A stretch of DNA of 64,000 nt, from positions 1 through 64,000 of the forward strand of contig NZ_JACAGN010000001.1 in NCBI RefSeq assembly GCF_030324495.1. The letters run 5' to 3'. The first letter of the stretch is position 1. Each line of letters starts with the position of its first letter. A program made the translations under genes and the position numbers. This document shows positions 26,774-36,369 of the stretch, piece after piece. The notes beneath the pieces are model-generated. The model was not told where the DNA came from, did not search any database, and was given only the letters and a program-made list of their open reading frames with translations. The stretch comes from Myroides sp. 1354 (lineage in GTDB: Bacteria > Bacteroidota > Bacteroidia > Flavobacteriales > Flavobacteriaceae).

Positions 26774-27914
26774 AACTCTCTGTTTCGTATTTCAACTTAC
26801 GCAAGATACGCATAACTTGCTTAAAGCCTATAAACAGCTGTGGGTCATTGGCAAATTTTAAATAATCTTTAACCTCAATCAACTCCTCCTTCGCTTGCTC
26901 GAAACCATTGAGGTAACACAACATCATATTGTAACACAATTTACTCAACACTCGTTCTTCTTTGTTGGTCAACCGCTCTCCTCCTTTTAATTTTTGAATG
27001 ACCTTCAGGCTGTTTCTATAAATGTGTTCCAAGATATTTTCATTGTACTTCGGCGGTTCGAAGAGCATCTTGCTCTCCATGGCATAGCTGCCATTATCAT
27101 AAAAGTTGAGGCGTACTTCTTCAAAGGGATAATAGCTCGTTCCGTCATTTAATCCCAGATTTAGATATTCAGTTAACACAAAGGATTCTGCATCATAAAA
27201 AAGCGTTACCACGTCAAGAGAAGAATAAAATAACTTAATTTGCTCGTTGACAAATTCAATATCCATGCGTGAATAAAACGGAATACCTCGAATATTCATC
27301 TTTTTTCCTACCCAACAAATGACAAATTGCTCTTTAAATACACTGTAATTGGCGTGAATATCTTTAGAAGATTGCATCATATAGCCCACTACACTTTCAA
27401 GCACGTGATTTAAATTATTCTGTGAACTTTTTTCGATACTCTCTACATGACTGCTATTGCCGTTGTAAATAAGTTCCCCATTGGGAACAGAAGTACTCCC
27501 AACACGCGAAAAATAGGAGCCAACTTGAATTTCCCCAATAGGCCGTTTAAAGGTCGTTAAATCCGAATTTGGCGCAATGGTAACCAATCCAATCACCTTA
27601 TCATCAGCAAGATTCGTAAAAGTGACATTATCATACGTAATACTCGGAGGATTGGCAAAATAAGCATTAACTAAATTCTGAATCTTGCTATCGTCATAAA
27701 AATCTACCCCCACTAATTCGTTGTTATCATCCTCTACTCCCACAATAATAAAGGAGTTATTTTGAGGATTTGAATTAGATAAGGCACAAATATGTTTTAA
27801 AAATTTTGCTTTCCCCGATTTGGTGTGTAAATTTAGCTGCCTTTTCTTATCGTAGAAACTATTCTCATCATATTGGGCCAGTAGATTTTTAATAAGTAAT
27901 CGCTTATTAATCAT
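26766..27914 (-). CDS. AlbA_2 (Schlafen-like) domain protein
   Basis: A 382-aa cytoplasmic protein. Residues about 15-150 match the AlbA_2/Schlafen domain: DENSFYDKKRQLNL, KAKFLKHICALSNSNPQNNSFIIVGVEDDNNELVGVDF and GEIQVGSYFSRVGSTSV. The C-terminal ~200 residues are a conserved flavobacterial region of unknown function. It is often annotated 'ATP-binding protein', but no Walker motif is seen. It overlaps the phosphatase gene by 8 bp. From memory, close relatives are widespread in flavobacteria, so this is more likely housekeeping than defence. Confidence 0.7.
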   Translation of the reverse strand: MINKRLLIKNLLAQYDENSFYDKKRQLNLHTKSGKAKFLKHICALSNSNPQNNSFIIVGVEDDNNELVGVDFYDDSKIQNLVNAYFANPPSITYDNVTFTNLADDKVIGLVTIAPNSDLTTFKRPIGEIQVGSYFSRVGSTSVPNGELIYNGNSSHVESIEKSSQNNLNHVLESVVGYMMQSSKDIHANYSVFKEQFVICWVGKKMNIRGIPFYSRMDIEFVNEQIKLFYSSLDVVTLFYDAESFVLTEYLNLGLNDGTSYYPFEEVRLNFYDNGSYAMESKMLFEPPKYNENILEHIYRNSLKVIQKLKGGERLTNKEERVLSKLCYNMMLCYLNGFEQAKEELIEVKDYLKFANDPQLFIGFKQVMRILRKLKYETESYE

Positions 27915-28081
27915 AGCAAATTATTTTTTGTTCTTAAAATTATAAAAAGAAACCCATAAATCACGCCCAAATGTTGAACAGCTACTTTAGATTTAACCAT
28001 CTATTAACAACTTAATAGAGAATATTTTTTGAATTTGCATGAATAATTAAATGAGCGTTATTTTCAGACAAAACTTTTATT

Positions 28082-29086
28082 ATGGAAACACCCGGATCAA
28101 ATTACGATATTCGAGAATTAAATGAACTTATAGAAAGAGAAAGTGCTTTTATTGATATCTTGACAATGGAAATGAATAAAGCTATTGTTGGACAAAAGCA
28201 CATGATTGATCGATTGTTAATTGGATTACTAGGACAAGGACACATCTTACTAGAAGGTGTACCTGGGTTAGCAAAAACACTCGCGATTAATACCTTAGCC
28301 AAAGCGGTACACGGTAGTTTCAACAGAATTCAGTTTACGCCAGATTTATTGCCGGCGGATGTTATAGGTACGATGATTTACAACGTAAAGGAAAATGACT
28401 TTACAATTCGCAAAGGACCTGTTTTTGCCAACTTCATCTTGGCGGATGAGATTAACCGTGCTCCAGCAAAAGTACAATCTGCACTTTTAGAGGCGATGCA
28501 AGAAAAACAAGTAACGATTAGTGACACCACATATGCGTTAGATAAGCCTTTCTTAGTAATGGCAACGCAAAACCCTGTTGAACAAGAAGGTACTTATCCT
28601 TTACCAGAAGCACAGATGGACCGTTTCATGTTAAAAACGGTGATTGATTATCCAAAATTAGAAGAAGAGCGCTTAGTGATTCGCCAGAATTTAGCTGGTG
28701 AAAAACAAACGATAAATCCAGTGGTAACCTTAGATCAAATTAAACGCGCACAAGAAGCGGTTAAAAAGGTATACATGGATGAGAAAATTGAAAAATACAT
28801 CTTAGATATTATTTTTGCAACGCGATACCCAGAGCAATTCAAATTAGAAAAATTAAAACCACTTATTAGCTTTGGTGCATCTCCTCGTGGTAGTATCAAC
28901 TTAGCAACAGCAGCGAAGTGTTATGCCTTTATCAAACGAAGAGGATATGTAATTCCAGAAGATGTACGTGCCGTAGTTATCGATGTATTGCGTCACCGTA
29001 TTGGTGTTACATACGAAGCAGAAGCAGAAAGCATCACCTCTGTGGATATCATCAATCAAATTGTAAACGAAATAGAAGTTCCATAG
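28082..29086 (+). CDS. moxR: MoxR-family AAA ATPase (Bat operon)
   Basis: A 334-aa AAA+ ATPase. Walker A is in LLEGVPGLAKT (about 60-68), Walker B in FILADEINRAP, sensor 1 in VMATQNPVEQEGTYPLPEAQMDRF, and an arginine finger lies in FGASPRGS. MoxR proteins act as chaperones that insert metals or remodel VWA proteins. It is the first gene of a complete Bat operon that includes a DUF58 protein and two VWA proteins, its expected partners. Confidence 0.93.
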   Translation: METPGSNYDIRELNELIERESAFIDILTMEMNKAIVGQKHMIDRLLIGLLGQGHILLEGVPGLAKTLAINTLAKAVHGSFNRIQFTPDLLPADVIGTMIYNVKENDFTIRKGPVFANFILADEINRAPAKVQSALLEAMQEKQVTISDTTYALDKPFLVMATQNPVEQEGTYPLPEAQMDRFMLKTVIDYPKLEEERLVIRQNLAGEKQTINPVVTLDQIKRAQEAVKKVYMDEKIEKYILDIIFATRYPEQFKLEKLKPLISFGASPRGSINLATAAKCYAFIKRRGYVIPEDVRAVVIDVLRHRIGVTYEAEAESITSVDIINQIVNEIEVP

Positions 29087-29169
29087 CATTTAAAGCTGTG
29101 GATTACAACTATTTATTTCACAATTATTTCGCTTAGTACGGAATAGTTATTTTGAATAATTCTTTTACA

Positions 29170-30033
29170 ATGGAAACCAAAGAGATTTTAAAAAAGGTCA
29201 AAAAAATTGAGATCAAAACCAAGCGTTTAAGTGATCATATTTTTTCAGGGGAATACCACACTTCCTTTAAGGGACGTGGTATGACTTTTTCTGAAGTACG
29301 TCCCTATCAATTTGGCGATGATGTACGCGCTATTGATTGGAATGTCACAGCGCGTTACAATGAACCTTATATCAAGGTTTTCGAAGAAGAAAGAGAGTTG
29401 ACGCTAATGCTTATGGTAGATATCAGTGGATCGGAAAACTTCGGTTCAACGGATACGTTCAAACAAGATATCGTTACAGAAATTGCCGCTACCCTAGCCT
29501 TTTCTGCTACGCAAAACAACGATAAAATTGGACTTATTTTATTTTCTGACCAAATTGAGTTATTCGTGCCCCCTAAAAAAGGAAAAATGCACGTGTTGAG
29601 AATCATTCGCGAATTGATTGATTTCAAACCCAAAAGTCAACAAACAGATGTAGGTCTCGCCTTGGCTTACCTATCAAAAGTAATCAAGAAAAAAGCAATT
29701 GTCTTCCTCTTGTCTGATTTTGTGACACCTCCCTACGAAAGTACCTTAAAGATATCAGCAAAAAAACACGATATCACAGGGATTCGCATTTATGATGAAC
29801 GAGAAAAAGAGCTACCTAACGTAGGACTTATCAACGCTTATGATGCAGAAACAGGACAAGAAATCTTAATCAATACGGGAAGTAAAGAAGTGAGAAATCA
29901 ATATACCGCTCATTTTTTAAAACAAGAAGATCAATTCAAAAAGACCTTTCAAAAATGTGGGGCAGGTGTAATCAACATGCGCGTAGATGAGAGTTATGTA
30001 AAAAAATTATTAGGGTATTTCAAAGCTAGATAA
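29170..30033 (+). CDS. DUF58 domain protein (Bat operon)
   Basis: A 287-aa cytoplasmic protein. FSGEYHTSFKGRGMTFSEVR, then GDDVRAIDWNVTAR is the DUF58 signature. A VWA-like fold follows with a MIDAS motif DISGS (MVDISGSENFGS). DUF58 proteins sit between MoxR and VWA genes throughout bacteria and are presumed substrates or partners of MoxR. The frame can start with TTG at 29152, but the ATG at 29170 is chosen. It is separated from the next gene by 1 bp. Confidence 0.9.
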   Translation: METKEILKKVKKIEIKTKRLSDHIFSGEYHTSFKGRGMTFSEVRPYQFGDDVRAIDWNVTARYNEPYIKVFEEERELTLMLMVDISGSENFGSTDTFKQDIVTEIAATLAFSATQNNDKIGLILFSDQIELFVPPKKGKMHVLRIIRELIDFKPKSQQTDVGLALAYLSKVIKKKAIVFLLSDFVTPPYESTLKISAKKHDITGIRIYDEREKELPNVGLINAYDAETGQEILINTGSKEVRNQYTAHFLKQEDQFKKTFQKCGAGVINMRVDESYVKKLLGYFKAR

Positions 30034-30034
30034 A

Positions 30035-31672
30035 ATGACACTGAATAGAACAAAATACAATCTTTTAAGCGTACTTATTCTTTTGTTATCATCTCAGTTG
30101 ATGTTAGCTCAATTACCTCTTGAAACAAAAGTAGACACAACGAATATTAAGATAGGTGAACCTATTCAATATAGCATTCGCACTATGGCTTCTAAAGGCA
30201 GTAAGGTCGTATTTCCCGAATCGGAAACCTTAGGCCCTTTAGAGATTTTAACCTCTTTTCCCGTTGATACGATTGAAAAAGACAACTTCGTTGAATTAAT
30301 TAAGACTTATGAATTAACGCAATTCGACGAGGGCAGTTACACCATTCCGGAATTACCTATTATCATTGATTCGAAGATGTTTAAGACAGATTCGATCCGC
30401 ATCAACGTTCAGAACGTCGTAGTAGACACATTAAAAACGCCTTTATACGATATTAAATCTATATCCAAAACAGGAGCAGCGCCTTCTACCAATTGGTACT
30501 ACCTGGCCTTTCTCCTTTTGGCTATTCTCATTGGAGTTGTAATTTATTTCTTTATCAAAAAATTACAAGATAAAAACCTCACAGAGGATGACAAGTATAG
30601 TACGCCTTTCGAAAAAGCAGTAACTAAGTTAAAGCAATTAGAAGAAAAACAAAATTGGACTCGTGGAGATGCAAAGCCCTATTATTCCGAGATGACTGAT
30701 ATTGCACGCGCATTTATTGAAGATACCTTTGGCATTTCCGCCCGTGAATTAACCACCTTTGAAACAGTTTCCATTTTAAAGAATACACTACGCGATAAGG
30801 AAATCAAAATTGATCCCAAAATTATCAACGAATTCAAACGCGTTTTAGATACGGCCGATTTAGTTAAGTTTGCCAAATCACAACCAGCTGATAACGAAAT
30901 TGCTGCAGATACATCTAAAACACAAAATATCATTAATGAAATAAACACGGCATATCCAATTTCTGCCGCAACTCAAACAGAGCGTATTCGATTGAGAGAA
31001 GAACGCAAAAGAAAGAGAAAAAGAGTGCGTTTTGGTATTCCTACTGCAGTTTCAGCTGTTTTAATGTTATTGGTAGGTATTATCTATTTAATCAATATTA
31101 CTTCAGAACAAAGCTTGAGCTTATTTACCTTCAACTCATCTAAACGCCTACTCCAGCAGGAGTGGATTAACAGTACTTACGGCAGTGGAATAGGATTAAC
31201 TGTAAGCACACCTGAGGTATTGGTAAGAAAAAATGACCCTACAGTTGGAGACAGTGGAATAGATGGAATTGACAACATCCAACAGTTCAAAAGTGGTGAA
31301 TTAGGAGATCCTGTTTTCATTACTTTAAGTACCATTCTGACAGGTCAAGACTTTAAATATACAGAAGAAGAGATTCTTGATCATTCTTTGAAATTAATTA
31401 TCAAAAATCACGAAGTAGATGGCATTGAGCTAACGCATGAGAAATTTGAGAATGCTTCAGGATTAACGGGATTAAAAGTTCAAGGGAGCTTTATCCTTAA
31501 ATCAGAGAAAGACAAAGGGAAAAATCAAAAAATAACTTTTGCTTGTGTGTTGAGTCACGAAAGTAAAAGCGTTTTAAATCAGGTATGGGTATTTCACCAT
31601 ACAGAAGATCAATATGCAGATGAGATTACCGAAAAAGTATTCGATTCTATGCAGTATAAACAAGACCAGTAA
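30035..31672 (+). CDS. BatD-like membrane protein (extra member of the Bat operon)
   Basis: A 545-aa envelope protein. Signal peptide about 1-25 (LMLAQ). Residues 26-135 are a BatD-like beta domain (ETKVDTTNIKIGEPIQYSI). A membrane helix at about 150-174 is followed by a helical cytoplasmic region (175-325) like that of DUF4381 proteins. A second helix at about 337-357 leads to a C-terminal extracytoplasmic domain (about 360-545). It lies between DUF58 and batA with gaps of 1-2 bp, so it belongs to the complex. Its exact role is unknown. Confidence 0.75.
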   Translation: MTLNRTKYNLLSVLILLLSSQLMLAQLPLETKVDTTNIKIGEPIQYSIRTMASKGSKVVFPESETLGPLEILTSFPVDTIEKDNFVELIKTYELTQFDEGSYTIPELPIIIDSKMFKTDSIRINVQNVVVDTLKTPLYDIKSISKTGAAPSTNWYYLAFLLLAILIGVVIYFFIKKLQDKNLTEDDKYSTPFEKAVTKLKQLEEKQNWTRGDAKPYYSEMTDIARAFIEDTFGISARELTTFETVSILKNTLRDKEIKIDPKIINEFKRVLDTADLVKFAKSQPADNEIAADTSKTQNIINEINTAYPISAATQTERIRLREERKRKRKRVRFGIPTAVSAVLMLLVGIIYLINITSEQSLSLFTFNSSKRLLQQEWINSTYGSGIGLTVSTPEVLVRKNDPTVGDSGIDGIDNIQQFKSGELGDPVFITLSTILTGQDFKYTEEEILDHSLKLIIKNHEVDGIELTHEKFENASGLTGLKVQGSFILKSEKDKGKNQKITFACVLSHESKSVLNQVWVFHHTEDQYADEITEKVFDSMQYKQDQ

Positions 31673-31674
31673 CG

Positions 31675-32676
31675 ATGAGAAATGCAACCTTTTTACATCC
31701 TGAATTCTTTTGGTTGTTTCTGCTATTACCTCTTGTTATCTTCATTTGGTATAGAAACAGAAAAAGACAAAAAGCGACGATTAAACTAAGTTCAATAGAA
31801 GCTTTTACGGGGCATTCTTCGTTATTAGTACGCTTATTGCCCCTATCCATTGTATTAAAAACCCTCGGACTAAGTGCACTTATTATTGCTTTAGCGCGTC
31901 CGCAAGTGATTAGTGTGGACCATCAGATCCACTCCACGCATGGGATTGATATTGTGATGGCCATGGATATTTCGGGCAGTATGTTAGCCCGAGACTTAAA
32001 GCCCAACCGTTTGGAAGCCTTGAAGGAAGTGGCTGGTGATTTCGTTAGTCAGCGTGTGGCTGATCGCATCGGAATTGTGATTTACGCAGCAGAAGCTTAT
32101 ACAAAAACACCGGTAACGAGTGATAAAACCTTGCTTTTAAATTCACTTCGCGACATTAAATACTCCGATGATTTACGCGATGGAACAGCCATTGGCGTGG
32201 GATTAACGACTGCAATTAACCGCATTAAAACCAGTCCAGCCAAAAGTAAAATCATCATTCTATTGACAGATGGAGTAAATAACACAGGAACAGTAGATCC
32301 CTTAATGGCGACTCAAATTGCCAAAGAATTCAACATCAAAATTTACACCATCGGAATTGGAACCAATGGATTAGCAGAATCACCTGTTGGATTTGATCCT
32401 AATGGAGAATTACTCTATAAGAAAATTCCAGTTGAATTGGACGAAGAATTGATGAAAACGATTGCCAAAGAAACAGGAGGGCAATATTTTAGAGCAACCA
32501 ATACGCAAAGTCTTAAAAATATATACGACGAAATCAATCAGCTAGAAAAAACAAAAATAGATGAGCAAAAGTATGTCAATACAGACGAAAAATTCAGATT
32601 ATTCGCTCTCCTTGCTTTTATCTTATTAGCATTAGATTTTATTCTAAGTAAAACACTTTTTAGAGGATTTATTTAA
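31675..32676 (+). CDS. batA: VWA protein BatA
   Basis: A 333-aa inner-membrane protein: two N-terminal membrane helices (about 10-25 and 55-75), a von Willebrand A domain (about 87-290) with MIDAS motif MDISGSMLARD, the conserved Thr in DGTAIGVGL and the Asp in LLTDGVNNTG, then a C-terminal membrane helix. Bat proteins were first tied to aerotolerance in Bacteroides fragilis; later work links related operons to envelope stress. It follows the BatD-like gene by 2 bp. Confidence 0.92.
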   Translation: MRNATFLHPEFFWLFLLLPLVIFIWYRNRKRQKATIKLSSIEAFTGHSSLLVRLLPLSIVLKTLGLSALIIALARPQVISVDHQIHSTHGIDIVMAMDISGSMLARDLKPNRLEALKEVAGDFVSQRVADRIGIVIYAAEAYTKTPVTSDKTLLLNSLRDIKYSDDLRDGTAIGVGLTTAINRIKTSPAKSKIIILLTDGVNNTGTVDPLMATQIAKEFNIKIYTIGIGTNGLAESPVGFDPNGELLYKKIPVELDEELMKTIAKETGGQYFRATNTQSLKNIYDEINQLEKTKIDEQKYVNTDEKFRLFALLAFILLALDFILSKTLFRGFI

Positions 32677-32683
32677 TAGCATT

Positions 32684-33715
32684 ATGTGGGAATTAGATGA
32701 CAAAAAATATTTTCTTTTACTAATAGCAATCGCTGTTATTGCCTTGTTAGTGGTATGGGAAATACTATGGAAAAAGAAAGTGCAAAAAACGTTTGCAACG
32801 TCCAAAGCGTTGCAAGCATTAGCTCCAAATAAATCTGCCAATAAACCAATCATCAAAGCAGCTTTATACTTGGCTGCCTTAATCTGTATTGTATTGGCGC
32901 TTGTGAATCCAAAAATAGGTACACGCATTGTTACCGTAAAAAGACAAGGAGTAGATATTGTGTTTACCTTAGACGTTTCCAAGAGTATGCTTGCTCAGGA
33001 TATGGCTCCTGACCGATTGGCAAAAATGAAACAGCTAACTTCACAGATTATCAATAGCTTGGGTCCAGACCGTATTGGGATTGTTGGATATGCCGGAAGT
33101 GCCTTCCCTATGTTACCAATTACAACCGATCATTATGCGGCCAAAATGTATTTGCAATCGATGAATACGGATATGGTATCTTCACAAGGTACGGCCTTAG
33201 AAGAAGCCATTCACGTAGCGAGTAATTACTTTGATAACCCGAGAACGAGTAAGGTAATGATTCTCATTTCCGATGGAGAAGACCACGGTGAAGGTGTTGA
33301 TTCCTCCATCCAACTAGCCAAGGAGAAAAACATCAAGATTATCACTATCGGAGTTGGAACCGAAAAAGGAGGACCTATTCCCATCAAAACGGCAAAAGGT
33401 ATAGAATATAAAAGAGACTGGGACAACGAAGTTGTTATCACCAAATTGGATCCATCTACCTTGAAACACATTGCAGATGCTACGGGAGGAAAATACTTTT
33501 ATGGGTCAAATACGCAAGAAATTGTTGACCTTATTACGAATGAACTCAATAAAATTGAAAAAACGGATTTCGAATCCCAACAAATCGCTGAATTTCAATC
33601 GCAATTTCAATGGTTTTTAGGCTTAGCCTTTTTACTTCTTTGCATTGATTTATTCATTCTAGAACGCAAAACGAGTTGGATGAAGCAGTTAAATCTCTTC
33701 AATGAAAAAGAATAA
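32684..33715 (+). CDS. batB: VWA protein BatB
   Basis: A 343-aa paralogue of BatA with the same layout: membrane helices near residues 10-27 and 55-75, a VWA domain with MIDAS DVSKSMLAQD, the Thr in SQGTALEEAI and Asp in LISDGEDHGEG, and a C-terminal helix (FLGLAFLLLCIDLFIL). BatA and BatB are thought to form the membrane core of the complex. It begins 7 bp after batA. Confidence 0.92.
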   Translation: MWELDDKKYFLLLIAIAVIALLVVWEILWKKKVQKTFATSKALQALAPNKSANKPIIKAALYLAALICIVLALVNPKIGTRIVTVKRQGVDIVFTLDVSKSMLAQDMAPDRLAKMKQLTSQIINSLGPDRIGIVGYAGSAFPMLPITTDHYAAKMYLQSMNTDMVSSQGTALEEAIHVASNYFDNPRTSKVMILISDGEDHGEGVDSSIQLAKEKNIKIITIGVGTEKGGPIPIKTAKGIEYKRDWDNEVVITKLDPSTLKHIADATGGKYFYGSNTQEIVDLITNELNKIEKTDFESQQIAEFQSQFQWFLGLAFLLLCIDLFILERKTSWMKQLNLFNEKE

Positions 33716-33734
33716 TGCACATACTTGGAAAAAA

Positions 33735-34595
33735 ATGAAACATCTATATTTGACTTTTGGATTGATCTTGTTTGCCTCTCTATCTAGTTGGGCACAATCA
33801 GCGGGTCGCGCATTAACGGTGGGAAATGAATCCTATGAACACAAACAATTCACTCAATCAGAAGCAGCTTATCGCGTTGCCTCATCAAAGAGTGAGAAAA
33901 AAGAAACCCCTACTTACAATTTAGGGAATAGTCTTATTCGTCAAAAACAAAACAAAGAAGCTATTTCAGCCTATACTAGAGCAATCAAAGAAGCAACAAC
34001 CAAAGAAGCTAAGCATCAAGCCTATCATAACTTAGGCAATGCTTATATGGCTGAAAAAAACTATAAAGCGGCAGAACAAGCCTATAAAAATGCGTTGAGA
34101 AATAATCCCAAAGACGATGAAACGCGTTACAACTATGCCGTAGCAAAAAAACTAAACGAAGAGAATCCTCAAAACGATCAAAATCAGGATAATCAAGACA
34201 ATAAAGATCAAAACCAAGATCAAAATCAACAGAATAAAGACCAAGACCAAGACCAAGATCAAAATAAAGATCAGAACCAGGACAACAAGCAAGACAACAA
34301 GCAAGACAACAAGCAAGACAATAAGCAGGATAACAAAGGGGACGACCAGAAAGACGATAAAAAAGATCAAGGAGACAACAAGGACAATAAAGACAATAAA
34401 GATCAAGATCAAAAACAACAACCGAATCCGCAACAACAAAAACAGCAACAAAGCAAAGAGCAGATGGAGCGTATATTAGATGCGGTGAATCGCGATGAGC
34501 AGGCGGTACAACAACGATTGATAGACAAGAACAAAAAAGGAGATAAAAAAGCCGAAGCACAAGGGGTATCCACACAACGTAAAAAAGATTGGTAA
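33735..34595 (+). CDS. batC: TPR protein BatC with Asn/Asp/Gln/Lys-rich tail
   Basis: A 286-aa exported protein. The signal peptide ends in SSWAQ. Residues about 25-145 hold TPR repeats (AYHNLGNAYMAEKNYKAAEQAYKN). A low-complexity region of about 100 residues made of Gln, Asp, Asn and Lys follows, then a short conserved tail (MERILDAVNRDEQAVQQRL). The frame also opens at 33702, overlapping batB; the ATG at 33735 is preferred because it gives a standard signal peptide. The low-complexity DNA opens long antisense frames that are not genes. Confidence 0.88.
   Translation: MKHLYLTFGLILFASLSSWAQSAGRALTVGNESYEHKQFTQSEAAYRVASSKSEKKETPTYNLGNSLIRQKQNKEAISAYTRAIKEATTKEAKHQAYHNLGNAYMAEKNYKAAEQAYKNALRNNPKDDETRYNYAVAKKLNEENPQNDQNQDNQDNKDQNQDQNQQNKDQDQDQDQNKDQNQDNKQDNKQDNKQDNKQDNKGDDQKDDKKDQGDNKDNKDNKDQDQKQQPNPQQQKQQQSKEQMERILDAVNRDEQAVQQRLIDKNKKGDKKAEAQGVSTQRKKDW
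34278..34337. repeat. 12-bp tandem repeat inside batC
   Basis: Five copies of CAAGACAACAAG-like 12-mers (34278, 34290, 34302, 34314, 34326), encoding Gln-Asp-Asn-Lys units; copies 2 and 3 are identical. The repeat keeps frame, so copy-number change would only lengthen or shorten the tail. Confidence 0.9.
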
Positions 34596-34605
34596 GCTTT
34601 AAATT

Positions 34606-36369
34606 ATGAAAACATTACATCTATATCTTGTATTGGTTTGTGTCCTCTTCACACAATCTTTAGCTGCACAAGCGACTTTCGAAGCGAGTGTAAACAAGGA
34701 ACAAGTACCTTTAAATGACGTTATTCAGATTGAATTTACAATGAATAGCGACGGAGACGAATTTCGCTCTCCAAATTTCGAGGGGTTTACCGTTGTTGGT
34801 GGACCAAATAGTGCCGTAAGCTATGCATGGATGAATGGAAAAAAATCCTTCAAAAAATCATTTTCTTACCTTTTGAGACCTAAAAGAAAAGGGAAAATAG
34901 TTATTGGTAAAGCCAGTATTGTTATGGAAGGTGAAACCTATACGACCAATCCAATTACCATTACAGTAACGGATGCTGTAGAACGTCAAGATCCTCGTCA
35001 ACAAGCAAACCAAATACAACAAGGTACCTTAGATCGAGTTCATTTAGTTGCAGAAGTTTCTAAGACGAAACCTTTCATCAATGAACCCGTTACGATTGTA
35101 TACAAATTGTATTTCAACGCCAATGTTGGTGGTTATAGAGGAAATCAAATCCCGACCTACGATAAATTTTGGACCTATAATATTGAAATGCCTCAACGTC
35201 CTGAATTAAAACAGGGCAAATACAAGGGAGAAATGTACAACTACATCGTCTTGAAACAGGATATTATCATGGCACAAGAAGTAGGTAAACACGTCATAAA
35301 ACCTCTTTCATTAACTGTTCAGGTAGAAGTTCCTACAGGACGTCGAGATTTTTTTGGTTTTCCAGAATATGGTTTAATTGAAAAAGACTTCAGTACACAA
35401 ACTATTACCATTGACGCACAAGATTTACCGCAAAAAGATAGGCCAGCCAGTTTTTCAGGAGGTGTAGGTGAGTTTTCAATGAAAGCAACTCCTTCTACTA
35501 CTGAATTAAAGGCAGGGGAACCTTTATACTTAACAGTTGCTGTTTCAGGAAAAGGAAACCTCAACCTCGTTACGATACCTACTCCAGTAGCCCATTCTGC
35601 TTTAGAGGTTTACGACCCTCAATATTCAGAAAAACTTAATCCTACTTCTTTCGGCTTGCAAGGAAATAGAACCAATAAATATACAATCATTCCACAGTAT
35701 AAAGGAGAATACAACATTGATCCTATGGAGTTTTCGTACTTTGATTTGGCTTCCAAACAATACAAGACGATTACTACAGATACGATAAAGATTCACGTAT
35801 TAGATGGTCCGATGTTGCCAACAAATAAAGAAGCTGCTGGTACAGATCAAGCAGACGATCAAGACTTATTCCAAAAAAATAAAACCACGTTGACCTTTGT
35901 AGAATCAAAGAAACCAACGTATTGGAATACTACATTGTTCTACTTCTTACTTCTTGCACCGCTAGTGATCATGCCTTTATTCGCCATTGCAACCCGCCTA
36001 AAAGAAGCAAAAGCAAACGATATAGAAGGAAATAAATTAAAGAGAAACAATCGCTTAGCGAAGAAGTACTTAAGTGAGGCGAAAAAGCACATGAATAATA
36101 AAGACTTATTCTATGAAGCTTTAGAACGTTGTTTACACAACTTCTTAAAGGCCAAATTGACCATGGAAACCAGTGAGATGAGCAATGAGAATATCACGGA
36201 AATTTTACAGGAAAAATCCATTAGCGAAACCGCTATTGATTCTTTTATGAATTTGAAAAATGCTTGTGAATGGGCGCGTTATACGCCAACAGATCAAGTT
36301 GATATAATTAAAGATTACGAAACGGCCATTGACGTCATTGATCAATTGGAAAAACAATTTAAGTCCTAA
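34606..36369 (+). CDS. batD: BatD protein
   Basis: A 587-aa envelope protein. A signal peptide (about 1-21, SLAAQ) is followed by several beta-rich domains (ATFEASVNKEQVPLNDVIQIEF, then RPKRKGKIVIGKASI), a membrane helix at about 443-465 and a cytoplasmic helical tail (about 470-587). This is the BatD/oxygen-tolerance family layout. The stop codon overlaps the batE start by 1 bp (TAATG). The BatD-like gene at 30035 shares the N-terminal domain type. Confidence 0.92.
   Translation: MKTLHLYLVLVCVLFTQSLAAQATFEASVNKEQVPLNDVIQIEFTMNSDGDEFRSPNFEGFTVVGGPNSAVSYAWMNGKKSFKKSFSYLLRPKRKGKIVIGKASIVMEGETYTTNPITITVTDAVERQDPRQQANQIQQGTLDRVHLVAEVSKTKPFINEPVTIVYKLYFNANVGGYRGNQIPTYDKFWTYNIEMPQRPELKQGKYKGEMYNYIVLKQDIIMAQEVGKHVIKPLSLTVQVEVPTGRRDFFGFPEYGLIEKDFSTQTITIDAQDLPQKDRPASFSGGVGEFSMKATPSTTELKAGEPLYLTVAVSGKGNLNLVTIPTPVAHSALEVYDPQYSEKLNPTSFGLQGNRTNKYTIIPQYKGEYNIDPMEFSYFDLASKQYKTITTDTIKIHVLDGPMLPTNKEAAGTDQADDQDLFQKNKTTLTFVESKKPTYWNTTLFYFLLLAPLVIMPLFAIATRLKEAKANDIEGNKLKRNNRLAKKYLSEAKKHMNNKDLFYEALERCLHNFLKAKLTMETSEMSNENITEILQEKSISETAIDSFMNLKNACEWARYTPTDQVDIIKDYETAIDVIDQLEKQFKS

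Noticed and set aside
26766..27914. AlbA_2 gene as an anti-phage defence gene
   Set aside because: Schlafen-type domains occur in defence systems, but there is no mobile-element context, and the sequence matches what I recall as a widespread flavobacterial core family.
34009..34575. Long antisense frames over batC (188 and 99 codons)
   Set aside because: They arise from the repetitive Gln/Asp/Asn/Lys codons of batC read backwards, giving runs of Leu, Val, Ile, Cys and Tyr with no real protein character.
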